This document shows positions 46,175-57,146 of a stretch of 64,000 nucleotides of DNA, one piece after another. This DNA comes from Hormiphora californensis (lineage: Eukaryota > Ctenophora > Tentaculata > Cydippida > Pleurobrachiidae), in contig CM035351.1 of the NCBI GenBank assembly GCA_020137815.1, positions 9,530,969 through 9,594,968 on the forward strand, written 5' to 3'. The stretch's first letter is position 1; every line of letters starts with the position of its first letter. Below the pieces are notes generated by a model. That model was not told the origin of the DNA. It saw nothing but the letters and a program-made list of their open reading frames with translations, and searched no databases. The position numbers and the translations under genes are program-made.

Positions 46175-49100
46175 ATGTCAGCTGTTGGGAGCGTTATATT
46201 GGATGAGATCCCATCAACTTCTCGTGACAGCCAGCCAGGTATACTAGTTATTAGTTATACTAAAACATGTTACATAGAACTCTTTTCAGAGCCTCTCGAA
46301 TTAAACCGCGTTATTGTTATTGTCATGTTTTCAGAGTTGGTGTTCGAGCGAGATAAGATCGCTGAAAGTGCGGGAAGCAGTGATTTGAAGAATTTAGATG
46401 TCCAAGTTTATGATCAATCTATTTTGGAACGGGCCGTCACCGAACAGGTAGGCAGTTTAATTAGCAGCTGTGTTCAACTGGCAAAACACTGTAGTACGAA
46501 CAGGACACGATTTAGTTAGATAAACTGTTCCCCTCGTTTAGTAACCAACTGTTCCCCTCGTTTAGTAACTAACTGTTCCCCTCATTTAGTAACTAACTGT
46601 TCCCCTCGTTTAGTAACTAACTGTTCCCCTCGTTTAGTAACTAACTGTTCCCCTCGTTTAGTAACTAACTGTTCCCCTCGTTCAGTAACTAACTGTTCCC
46701 CTCGTTTAGTAACTAACTGTTCCCCTCGTTTAGTAACCAACTGTTCCCCTCGTTCAGTAACTAACTGTTCCCCCCGTTTAGTAACTAACTGTTCCCCCCG
46801 TTTAGTAACTAACTGTTCCCCTCGTTTAGTAACCAACTGTTCCCCTCGTTCAGTAACTAACTGTTCCCCCCGTTTAGTAACTAACTGTTCCCCCTTGTTT
46901 TAGGCTGAAGCGGCAATAGCTCGAGCAGAGAAGCATCAAAAGATTCGATTCCTAAGGGAAGATATCAGCAAAGTTAGGATGGAGTTTACAAAGTTAAAGG
47001 AAAAGATTGGTGCTCTGAGCTATAAACTAGAAAGTTATAGAGACTATGGAACTCGCAACATCTATTATGAAGGTAGGTTAGCCCCATTGTAGTATGCTTT
47101 ATGGGGAAGTTTAGTTTTCTCCTTCCGGCGACCGACAAAATGAGAGAAGGGTTCTAAACTTTCTCACTCATTATGCGGCTAATAAACAATTAACCGATAC
47201 TTATTCTCCATTATTATACAAGTTGCTGTGTTTAGAGACGTTGAAAGAGAAGAAAGAGCTGCAAGACAAGTTACCTCGCGTTATAAAACAACGTCGCTAC
47301 TTGGAACACGAGTTAGAGAAACTAGAGGGATCTTCTTACCATGCCCCTCCCAACCTTCACTATCCTGACGAGATAGGACCAGTTGGAACAAGAACAACCG
47401 CCCCTCCCTCCAGATACTCTGTTCCTAAACCAACTCCTAAACCCCGCCGTCCTCCCACTCCTCCCAGAATCATCAAGTAACTAACGGGGTTTAACATTTG
47501 TAGCGCGCCGCGTCCCTCTTCTGTAAGAAGTGGATAGTGTCAGCGTGGGTTACGTTTGTGTGTTTGTTCGTTAGCGGATTTTCCGACTGTGGTCACCATT
47601 CCGCCCCTTTTTACAGAGAGGATCAGGGATTTCTCCAGTCCCTATCGAAGGGGAAGGAATCTAAGGAAGACAAGATGAAGTTTCAGTCAGCACTGTACCG
47701 GGATCCCTTTGAAGCAAAGTACGCGGAATACATCAAGGAACGTTAGTATATCAACTAGTAGTTCTATCTATAGATAGTTCTGTCTACAGCTAGTCGTTAT
47801 GGTATTAGTAACTAACTGTTATCCAACTTCCCAGAGCTGAGAGAGAAGGGTTCAGAGAAACTGTTAGAATACCATGATCCTGACCACGGTTCTGACACTG
47901 AGTTTGAGGATCCTGATATGGATATTATAGAGGAACACACTGCTAAAAGGGCTACAGAGGAGATAGACTCTGAGGATGAAACTACCCAGCCTGCTACAGG
48001 TTAGTAGTGTGTTGTTGTGTGTTGCCACAGTGTGATTATTAGCAACTCTTACAGAAGGGGAGCCACCCAGTCAGGCGGGTAAGAGACGGAAACTAGAAAC
48101 AACGAAAGATGATGGGGATCGAGCTGCCTACCAACTACGGTTATCCCAACTAACTAACACTCCACCTCGACTCCGCTGTATTAAAGGTAACCCTGATACG
48201 CTCATACACAATAATCCTCCTTGTTCTAACTTGTAGTTGCTAGTTCCCTCCTCCTTGTTCAAACTTCTAGTTGCAAGTTCATCCATGTTGCCCCTCTCTA
48301 TCAGGAGATTTGAAGATGGAGCAGGGGACGTGGCGTAGGTTATACCGCTACCAACAAGCTGGGGTTAAGTGGCTATGGGAGTTACACAAACAGCAGTGTG
48401 GGGGTATTCTAGGAGACGAGATGGGACTGGGCAAGACCATTCAAATAGTCACATTTCTACAGGCGCTTGTTGTGAGTATATACAGGGTGGTTCAGAAACA
48501 TGGAGCCACTTTGAGATAACTAAAGTGTCAATACAGTTCGCTCTCCGATGTACAGTGTAATTAAACACGTATTTTCACGGTCTATTGACTAGAAAAGGTG
48601 TCCCCTGAGGATTGAGATCGACAGAGAGTCACTCTTGCATAAAAATTATCAGCCTGTCAACTGACAGGGTAACACGTTGAAATTTTGATCCGTACAATAG
48701 AGAGAGGATTGTATTTTTCCAACTTTTATCTCCAAGTGGCTCCATGTTTCTGAACCACCCTGTACTATATAATATCTGTTAGTTACCGTTGATTATCTGT
48801 TAATTAATGCATGTCCAGTGTCAGATAATTAATAACTAACCCCCTATACAGGACTCAAATCAAGGAGTGCCGTGTCATAACCGGGGGAAGTTAGGACCAG
48901 TTCTAATAGTCTGTCCAACCACTGTGATGTATCAATGGGTGAAGGAGTTTCACACCTGGGCACCCCACTTCAGGGTAGGCGAATCCTTCACAACTCAGGG
49001 TCCTACACTGGGTCAGACAGGAAGAAGCTGATACACACAGTTGCCACGGGTAACTGGTGGGATACTAGTGACGTCATACTCTGGTATCAGGATATACAGG

Positions 49101-50931
49101 GAATATCTCCAGAGGTACACATGGGATTATGTGATACTGGATGAAGGACACAAGATCCGCAACCCCCACTCTGACTATCACAGGCACTTGTAAAGGAGTA
49201 TGACTACATGTCATAGAATTATATTATCTGGTAGTCCCCATCCAGAACAATCTCCAGGAGCTGTGGAGTCTCTTTGATTTTGTGTTTCCTGGAAAGCTAG
49301 GGGATCTCCAGGTATTTCTAGAGGAGTTCTCAGTACCCATAACACAGGGTGGGTATAGTAACGCTACCAAGATACAGGTCCAGACTGCATACAAGTGTGC
49401 CTGTGTGTTAAGAGAAACTATTGGCCCCTACCTGCTGAGAAGACTAAAGGCTGATGTGAAGATTAACCTGCCAAGCAAGAACGAACAAGTATTGTTCTGT
49501 AAACTGACACCCCTTCAGGAAGAATTCTATACAAAGTTCCTCCGCTCAGAACAAGTTGGTAAAGATCCTGACCCACTCAACCCACTCTTTCGTGGGGCTG
49601 AATTTCCTCAAAAAGATATGTAATCACCCAGATATATACACAGGGGACCCTTCAGCCAGGATGGCCATGCAGGGGACTATCTCTGAAGTGGGGGAGACAG
49701 AGTATGGGGCTGTTGAGAGGTCTGGGAAGATGAAGGTGTTAGCTGAACTCCTCAAAGTTTGGAAGAAGCAGGGACACAGAGTGCTCCTCTTCACCCAAAG
49801 CCGCAAGATGCTGGCTATCTTTGTGAGGCATGTAGAGGGGTGCGGGTACAATTATCTGAAGATGGATGGAGGGACTGCTATAGGCAGCAGACAGGGTTTA
49901 ATAAGTCGGTTCAATGGGGATGAGAGCTATTTTGTGTTCCTACTGACCACTAAAGTGGGTGGTCTGGGAGTCAACCTGACAGGTGCAGATCGCGTGGTAA
50001 TATATGACCCAGATTGGAACCCATCCACAGATGTACAGGCCAGGGAGCGGTGCTGGAGGATAGGACAAACAAAGAATGTTACTATCTACCGACTACTGAC
50101 ATCTGGTACAGTGGAGGAAAAAATGTACCAAAGACAGATCTTCAAGACCTACCTGACTAACAAGATTCTAAAGGATCCTAAACAGTCTCGGTTCTTTAAA
50201 AACAATCAGCTACTAGATCTGTTTACCTATACCCCTGGTCACAAGTCCCTCTCCACAGAGACAGGGTCTATCTTCGCTCATAGAAACGTAGAGATCACGA
50301 AGAAGGAGGTGAAGGAGAGAGTGAAGAAACTGAAGACTGGGAAGGTGAGTGTTGAGGGGGAGGAGCCTGTCTGATCAGGTGGTGGGTGTCACTGAGTACA
50401 AACCACCCTGTCACCCAGATTGACACCACAGAAGATGATCATGACACCTTCACCCTGGCCAAGATATTCACCTTCAGCTAATGTGCACAGTGCCCTCCAG
50501 CATGATACTATAGTGGGGGACACCCACCAGGACATCTCTCTGATAGAGGAGGAGGCGGCCAAGGTGGCTAGTCAGGCCGCTAAAGCCCTCATAGAGAGTA
50601 GGAACAAGATGAGGAAGGAGGGGAAGGTGGCACGGTTTGGGAATGAGGGCTCAGCCAGTCTACTAAAGAGGATCAGGGAGAGAACTGGGAAAGAGGCAGC
50701 TCTGTCCCGAGGAGAAGAAGAAGAAGAATGTATCCCTGAATTTCTAAACTGAGAGATTTCATCATCTCTAAGAAAGGTGTCGTCACTACCAACCAGGTTA
50801 TTGATGAGTTCCAGGACAAGATCAGTGTGCCGGACAATGCCGTCTTTAAGTCCCTTCTTATGGAACTGTGTGTGTTCAAGAGAGAGAACAAGATAGGGAA
50901 ATGGTATCTTCGAGAGAAGTTCCAATCTTAG
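46175..50931 (+). CDS. ERCC6: ERCC6/CSB SNF2-family ATPase; about nine excess bases
   Basis: Exons 46175-46238, 46335-46447, 46904-47072, 47236-47476, 47575-47741, 47835-47999, 48055-48186, 48305-48471, 48852-50344 and 50419-50931. Transcription-coupled repair translocase. The helicase core shows the Q-like [15 protein letters not shown], Walker [29 protein letters not shown], the DEGH box in [47 protein letters not shown] and motif VI RCWRIGQ. The C-terminus keeps the CSB winged-helix-like end ([16 protein letters not shown]). Exon 9 needs eight single bases removed (near 48978, 48982, 49054, 49175, 49183, 49205, 49238 and 49556); 1493 minus 8 is exactly 495 codons. Exon 10 needs +1 near 50477 and one further shift near 50750 (+2 or -1). 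Exons 1-8 are clean. Confidence 0.92.
46525..46903 (+). repeat. 16-unit array of a 24-bp 3'-splice-site-like sequence
   Basis: Exact 24-bp period: ctgttcccctcgtttag plus taactaa, 15 full units from 46525 and a 16th, ctgttcccccttgttttag, whose AG (46902-46903) is the true acceptor of ERCC6 exon 3. Units differ by a few substitutions (tttag/ttcag, cccct/ccccc, aacta/aacca). The minus-strand open frame of repeated VTKRGEQL is a by-product. Confidence 0.97.
48483..48762 (+). mobile_element. mariner-like MITE in ERCC6 intron 8
   Basis: 280 bp with ~38-bp terminal inverted repeats (cagggtggttcagaaacatg then gagccactt; right end inverse) and flanked by TA on both sides, as expected for Tc1/mariner insertion. 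No transposase. A truncated relative sits at 22371. Confidence 0.92.
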
Positions 50932-51206
50932 CTCTACCAAACAGTTTTTAATCGTAGTTTTAATTGTTTTATAATCTCTAGATGAGTGTGACCCTATGTA
51001 TTACTAACAAATTCTCTACTTTGCTTTTTAAACAGCAGTTATTCTCTTCTGATGTAAATTATTATTTTTACAATTCGTTGCAGACATTATCTTTCACCCC
51101 TAACCCCCCACTCCCCACTCTACCCGTTTTCCATCTCCCCACCACAAGTCTATGCCCCTCTGATCCCACACTCCCTTCTAAATCTCCCTCCCCACTATAT
51201 AGGTCT

Positions 51207-53334
51207 ATGGGCGATGTCTGTAACTCCAGTGATACCAAGAATGAAGGCCCCAACTTCGACTCTGCATTTGCGGAGGCAGGAACAGCTCAAGAAGAGTTGT
51301 GCAGTACAGTCCCTAGCAGATGTTAGTATGACGTCAGCAAAGTGGGAGGTCCGGCAGCAGCTCCAGGACAGATACAGGGCTATGTTGTTGGATAATCTAG
51401 AGCTGAGTATAAAGAGAGGTGTGGAGCTGGACATGTGGAGATACACGTGTTATAATATTAATCAGTGTCATGCAGGCTCATCTCTCTAAAGGTGTGGGTG
51501 GAATGTACCGGGCCTTCCTCAACTCTAGCACTGGGTTCTTCTCCCAGTTGTTGAGGGAGCTTATGTGATGTTCACCACAGGAGGATCACAGCTATGCCCC
51601 GGTCCCGGTATCTAGGGTTGGTAGATGGGGCACATGATAGTAACTGCATGTAGAGGATCACTTCAAGTATATCTGTCACTTCTGTCTAGTGAAGTTGGGT
51701 GATATTGCCCGGTATAGTGGAGACAGTGAGTGTTCCAGGGCTTTCTATATCCAGGCTATCCAGGTGAAACCTCTCAACGGACAACCCTATAACCAGCTGG
51801 CTATACTGAGCTCCAACGAGAAGAGTGCCGTAGAGACCCTCTATCTACATGTTAGGAGTGTAGCTCTCAGCTTCCCATTCCCCGCTGGACAGGCTAATCT
51901 GAGCAACTGGCTACTGAAGTGTATCTCTGACACAAAGACAGGACGGCAGGACACCCTTCAGAGTAACTTCCTTTATATTGTGTTCCGGGTATTGAACGAG
52001 AGAGAACCCATGACACTCCCTGATCTGTGTGCTGACTTCCTAGAGGCGGTCAAGTCCAGGATTGAGGTAGTTTCCCCACCCTGTACTGAGCTGTTTGTGA
52101 AACTGTGCACCATTCTAATGTATGTGTACAATCAGTGTGCTGGTAAGGGTAACGACTACAGTCGGGCTGTGTATGGGCTGCTGTTTGAGTTCATGTCAGT
52201 GTTAGTATCTGTAATGGAGGAGGCCCCCTCCACTGCCCCTAAACTCCTGCCCACTCTGACACTGCTGTCCCACTGGGTCCCCCTGGTCTACCAGAGAGAT
52301 ATGGATGAACTAGTGCCGGTGGGTCTCTGGTCCGATCTAAACAGCTATGTGCGGGCCCAGCCTCGTGAGGGAGAGGAGTGGGAGGCCAGGGCGGTTACTG
52401 AGGAGGAGGAACTTAGGGCCTTTGAGCCCCTCAGGATGGTACTAAATCACCTTGGTAGCCGGGACAAGAATGCAGGGTCAGGTGTCAGGGTGTGTAGGTT
52501 GAGAAAGTTGCTGCACTGGGCAGCAGTGAAGGGTATAGTGTCTACATGAACAGGAGCTGGTGATGGGCGCTACAAAGTCTCTCACACTAGACACTACCAC
52601 ACAGTTTGGTAAACCCTAATCTACCCATCTCCCCCATGTATCTTCCTTATCAAATGGTACCGGGTGGCCCCATCCCTGCACCATACCCAATGAACCCTGA
52701 GACGGCAGCCCCCTCCACCCTCCTTCAGAATGAACCCTGACTCCCCCTTTGTAGCCCCGGAACCACGGCGTGCCTCCTTCATGAGGCAGTTCCCCTCTGT
52801 CATGTACCACACCCCGGAGGCGGTGGGTCTACAGGGTGTTCCCCACGACACGCCCCAGGAGCAACCTGACTACCAGAACTTCCTGCCTCCCATCCTATGT
52901 GCACTCCAAGTTCATGAGTAATGGTAAACAAGTTCATGGAGCCTGTAGAGCAACCCAGAATGATGGCCACACATCTACCTGATCAGAGGAACATGTACCG
53001 ACCCAACCCTCCACCCCACCCCGTCTTCTCTCCAGCTATGCAACTACCAACTGGTGCTCGTAACACCCAACCAGCAGCCTCTCACTTTGCCAGGAACTTC
53101 CCCGTGACAGCGGCTGGAGAGCAGTTCCCAAATCTGATGGATAACGGAGTCCCTAAACCTGTGAAGGGTAAGGATGAGGATCTCTTTGTGAGCTCAGCCT
53201 CCCCCTTCTCCCTGGGTGCAACCCCCTGGACTAGTACCTCCGGGCCTATAGCTAGAGATCTGGACATCTGGCCTCTAACGGCAGAGGATCACGACTTGTC
53301 ATCTCTTCACCAACTACTAAACGGTAAAAAGTGA
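51207..53334 (+). CDS. SMG7: SMG7-like nonsense-mediated decay factor; about ten excess bases
   Basis: The N-terminal 14-3-3/EST1 domain is recognised by WEVRQQLQDRYRAMLLDNLE, TGFFSQLLREL, YICHFCLVKLGDIARYS and LNGQPYNQLAILSS. A helical domain continues to about 52540. A Pro-rich C-terminal part has QMVPGGPIPAPYPMNP and SPFSLGATPW, like the vertebrate SMG7 end. SMG7 binds phosphorylated UPF1 and recruits decay enzymes. ATG 51207 follows an acceptor at 51202. Frame continuity needs single bases removed near 51279, 51475, 51561, 51645, 51649, 52547, 52617, 52738, 52919 and 52980. 2128 minus 10 is 706 codons. The last four lie in an unconserved region and could be placed differently or replaced by introns. 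Confidence 0.82.
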
Positions 53335-53757
53335 GGGGACCTGAGAGTAGTGTCTTCAGAAGTTCAAATACAAGTAGAAGGAGCGTGACCTCATTGCGGG
53401 AAAGAAAAGACTAATGGGGTGCCCCTTTTAGCCTGAGAGATGATAGAAGAAAGAATGAGAGAGAGATTGACGGACTGTGTAGTAAGATAGAGAGATGAAG
53501 GAAGATAGAGAGGAAGAGAGAGAGAGAATGTTGTGTAATGAAAAAGTGGGCTTTTTATCACAATCTCAGTTTTAAACGTTCATCATTCTTAAATGATTTT
53601 TACACATTTTGCTATGTGCAAAATACTATTGGAGTGATATGTAATTGCCCTTGTGTGAGACGTGTCCAAGTGACTTCTTACTAAATCAACCTGTGTATAT
53701 CTCTCCCATTACCTTCCCATCCCTCTTCGTTCTAACCCAGTATACCTCTATCTAGCC
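53335..53757. other. intergenic SMG7 3' region
   Basis: GA-rich at 53440-53525, then AT-rich. No exon seen. Confidence 0.5.
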
Positions 53758-55065
53758 ATGTTGTGTTTGAGACATCTCCAAAGAGGAACCAAGGAGTTAG
53801 CAGGGGGCAGTACAAGGCTCCTCTCATTACTCAAACCAACACTAAAGGAGAAGGTCAACAATGCTCTTCTACCCGCTGTGAGTGTTGTAGACGAAGTAGT
53901 GTGACAAAGAACAGTTTATTTTGAGTGGTGGACAAATAACAGTTGGTAGAATAACTGAATTGTAACACCCCCCCCCCCCCACCCCAGATTTATATGAAGA
54001 AGCATAACAAGCTCCCCTCTGAATTGGAGGACAGGCTGATGTTACGACAACAGTTCGCACGGAACACAATGGGTGAATCTCTGCTCAACTCAATCCAGAC
54101 GAGCATGCTGAGGACTGACTATGTGAGGACACTTCACCTGCCTGATACACTGGGTAGCTATGTGACTATGTTGTCTCTACACAGCTACCCCATCCTAGTG
54201 AGACTCAAGCTGTTCTCTGCTGACGAGGTAGGGGGAGGTGGTTTGTTGTGTGGATCAAGGGAGAGAGAGGTGTTGTGTGGCTCACACTGGTTCTGTAGTT
54301 GTTGTTGTGATATTGCTCTGATAGTAGGGGATGGTTCATTCTAAATTATCCCCATTTTACAGGTACGGACTCTTCGTAAATCAATTCTGGTAACTAAAAT
54401 GTTTGAGGATCTGAAGATCAGACTAAGAAGGAACAGAATGGATATGTACACTAATAGGAAGGCCCAAAACAACTACAATCAAACTCAACAAACCACCTAC
54501 ATGAGATTAGAGGAGGGACTCCTTTCTGGTGATGGCAAGGTGCACACCTAATAAAACGCCGTATATCTGATACAGCCACTTACTTTAAAACTTATTGTAA
54601 TACCCCATAACATGTTCCAGGAGTTAGCCGGTGCGATAGCTAGAGTGCTGTACAGACAGACAGAGGGAGGGGAGTGCACTATGCAGCAGTTACATTTAGT
54701 ATCTGAGTGGCTAATGGAGACACTAGATGTTCTACACTCATACTCAAATGTAGGTGCCCAATGATGATGATATAATGATCCCATTATCTCGACCACCCCA
54801 TTGTTACACTATTTGAATAATGACCCCCCTGTGATCTCATGATCCCCCTATAACTCCCCTATATTATAAACTAACCCCACACTCTGTTCAGGAGGAGTTT
54901 ACAGAGCTGTGTGTGTTTGGGGACGGGTTCTCATTCCCCTACCTGGGACACCTTCGACCCGAGAAACCTGACAAACTGTACACTCTAGAGGATGTAGAGG
55001 AACATGGGTTCCCAGAGCACCTCAAGGGTATTGCAATAACGGTGGGAGAGGAGGACAAGTTGTGA
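53758..55065 (+). CDS. unrecognised conserved-looking protein, possibly mitochondrial
   Basis: Five exons join without a break, all in phase 0: 53758-53877, 53988-54227, 54363-54539, 54621-54749 and 54892-55065 (840 nt, 279 aa). The N-terminus MLCLRHLQRGTKELAGGSTR is basic, Ser/Leu-rich and free of acids for most of its length, like a mitochondrial presequence. The middle is helical and charged (LPSELEDRLMLRQQFARNT; LRKSILVTKMFEDLKIRLRR), and the end is acidic (LEDVEEHGFPEHLKG). No transmembrane helix, metal motif or known domain is recognised. Regular introns and clean frame say it is a real gene; function is unknown. Confidence 0.7.
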
Positions 55066-55214
55066 GGAGATACATGTGAACTGTCATTTGTTTGGAGAAG
55101 TAACGCAAAGATAAATCAAATTCCGTGGCCCCTTTCTGTGACCCTCTCCTATGTTTTGTGCGTTTTGTATTGTTTTGTTACTTCATCTTTTGGACATCCT
55201 TGATTTTTAATCGT

Positions 55215-55376
55215 CTCCTTCTCCCTCCAAGGACTCTCCTCCCCCAGTTACTATCCCTCCCTCTCTCCCTACTAAAACTTAATCCTCTCCCCCTACTAAA
55301 CAACTAACCCTCCCCCTACTAAAACTAACCCCCTCCCTCCCTACTAAAACTAACCCTCCCTCCCACTTCTAGCCAG
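55215..55376 (+). repeat. pyrimidine/CTAAC tandem tract before PFDN6
   Basis: Repeated ccctactaaaactaaccctc modules, four to five imperfect copies, ending in cacttctag (55372) five bases before the PFDN6 ATG. Again the modules contain branch-point-like TACTAA/CTAAC and C/T tracts. Confidence 0.75.
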
Positions 55377-55377
55377 T

Positions 55378-55803
55378 ATGACATCCCCAGCACCCACCAA
55401 GGAACAGCAGGAGTTCATCAGGAAACTTCAGACTGAGAGGGAGAAGCTCCAAGTGTTGTCTAAAGAATACCAGAAGTTCATCACAACACGACAACAGTTT
55501 GATGCTCAGCTAAACGAGAACGAGCTGGTTCTGAGCGAGTTCGGCAGGCTGAAGGATAATAGTGAGGTATTTAAACTGGTGGGACCCCTCCTGGTAAAAC
55601 AAGAGGTACCAGAGGCAGTCAGCACGGTGAAGAAGAGGATCAACTTTATTAAGGGGGAGCTGGAGAGGTGTGATAAGAATATTACAGGAAGTGAAGAGAA
55701 GCAGGCCCGCTCCAGAGACGCCCTTGCTAAGATACAGCAGCAGTACCAAGCTAAGATGCAGGCTGCTGCGGCTGCTGCTGGGGGCGCTCCTCCTAGGAGC
55801 TGA
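55378..55803 (+). CDS. PFDN6: prefoldin subunit 6
   Basis: A single coding exon, 141 aa (human 129). Prefoldin is a hexameric chaperone that delivers unfolded actin and tubulin to CCT. This beta-type subunit shows two long coiled-coil helices around the beta-hairpin core: FIRKLQTEREKLQVLSKEY and TRQQFDAQLNENELVLSEF, core VFKLVGPLLVKQEVPEAV, then VKKRINFIKGELERCDKNI. The C-terminus is Ala/Gly-rich (AAAAAAGGAPP). The ATG lies five bases after an AG acceptor, so the 5' UTR is probably spliced. Tail-to-tail with the CREC gene only 146 bp away. Confidence 0.93.
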   Translation: MTSPAPTKEQQEFIRKLQTEREKLQVLSKEYQKFITTRQQFDAQLNENELVLSEFGRLKDNSEVFKLVGPLLVKQEVPEAVSTVKKRINFIKGELERCDKNITGSEEKQARSRDALAKIQQQYQAKMQAAAAAAGGAPPRS

Positions 55804-55949
55804 GGGGACTGTCAGTGACTCAATTTTTCTTCTTTATTTGTGTAAAAGAGAAAGGGGAGAGAGAAGCTTGTATTTGTATAGACCACCCACTTCTCTCATC
55901 TTCCTTTTTGATAAGAATATTGGACAATATTTAATTTGTTTACAACTGG

Positions 55950-57077
55950 TTACAATTCATCCTTGGCATATATACTGCCCACTATACTGTCCCTCACGTG
56001 GTCTATATTCCTCTGCCACTCTGTATAGCTGACCCTTGTATTGCCATCACTATCCAGCTTACTAAACACCTCGTCACTCTGTAGTCTGGTGTTGAGTCGT
56101 CTGTTCTCCATTAACCAGTACCCCAGCTCCCTAGTGCTCAGTACCCCGTCCCTGTCTGTATCATGTAGCCCCAATAAGTTGGTAGAGCCATGTACTTTCT
56201 CACCTGTCAAGAGAAAGGGGGTGTGATGAACAGAGGGTCGGTGTTGGTGGGGATATTTCAGGGGCCCTAACTAGTTATATATACCTTGTGAGAACTTAGC
56301 ACAGTCCTCTATTGATACCCCATATCGTGTACCGAGCAGCTCATACACAGACACTGTCCCGTCCCCATCCTCATCGTACCTATAGTAGTCACAGTTACAC
56401 GACACACATTCCCTGGAAGCCTCTGTCAGAAAATTGGCCTCATTTTTATTAAATAAGAACCCGCGAGAATTGTGGTTGGCCCTGTGCCCTGGGGTTGGCC
56501 TGACAGGGAAGCCTCTAACTACCTACGTTTCAATAGTTTCCTGTACTAGAACACCCCTCATATGTTGGTATAGGTCAGGGTGTGCAAACGCCACAAACTC
56601 CTTGAATTCTATCACATCTCCCCCTGCTGCCTTCCACCTCCTGACACTGTTTCGAATACTAGACTCAACTATCCGATCCACAGTAGGAGCATCTGATGAG
56701 GCGGGTCTATTGTGGTAGATAGAGTGGCAAATGGGTCCAAATGTACTACCAAATGTATGAGTCACATACTCATCCCATGATACTTTTTGGTCCCTGGTGG
56801 GAGAGAATTGGGTTTGTGGTGGGTCGACTTCATAACCTGGTCCCAAGGCTCAAAAAGATTGGCCATCACACGCTCACTTGTTCTTGTCAAACATTGAAAA
56901 TAGCTCCATTGCAGTTTTCCTGGCAAACTCAATGTCATGGTATATGAACCACGCTCCCAGTTCAGAGTCTGTCAGAACTCGGTCATCATTTGAGTCGATA
57001 TCATCAAACACTCGCCGTATCTTGGTGGATGTTTGGCAGTATATTGGCAATAGGAGAACAACCAAGAGAAGCAACAT
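55950..57077 (-). CDS. CREC-family EF-hand protein with KDEL signal (reticulocalbin/Cab45 type)
   Basis: Four exons: 56878-57077, 56527-56793, 56285-56379 and 55950-56203 (816 nt, 271 aa). Signal peptide MLLLLVVLLLPIYC; C-terminal KDEL for ER retrieval. EF-hand loops are seen at DIDSNDDRVLTDSE, FDKNK-DQKVSWDE, YDEDGDGTVSVYE, HDTDRDGVLSTRE and LDSDGNTRVSYTE. The mix of paired hands and ER retention marks it as a reticulocalbin/calumenin relative, a Ca2+-binding lumenal protein of the secretory pathway. An upstream in-frame Met at 57146 would add a Ser/Leu/His-rich stretch encoded by a GA repeat; the start at 57077 gives the cleaner signal peptide. Confidence 0.88.
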
Positions 57078-57146
57078 AGTGTGTGTAGTGATAGGGAGAG
57101 AGACACTGTGTGTGTGAGAGAGAGAGAGAGGTACACAGTGGTCCAT

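Noticed and set aside
46582-46836. Minus-strand frame of repeated VTKRGEQL
   Set aside because: By-product of a 24-bp tandem repeat inside an ERCC6 intron, not a repeat protein.
12020-53000. Stop-codon-directed +1 frameshifting as in Euplotes
   Set aside because: Some breaks coincide with in-frame stops, but in well-conserved stretches most do not (A-site codons such as GGA, GGC, TAT, TGG), and several stop-coincident ones lie in unconserved regions where placement is free.
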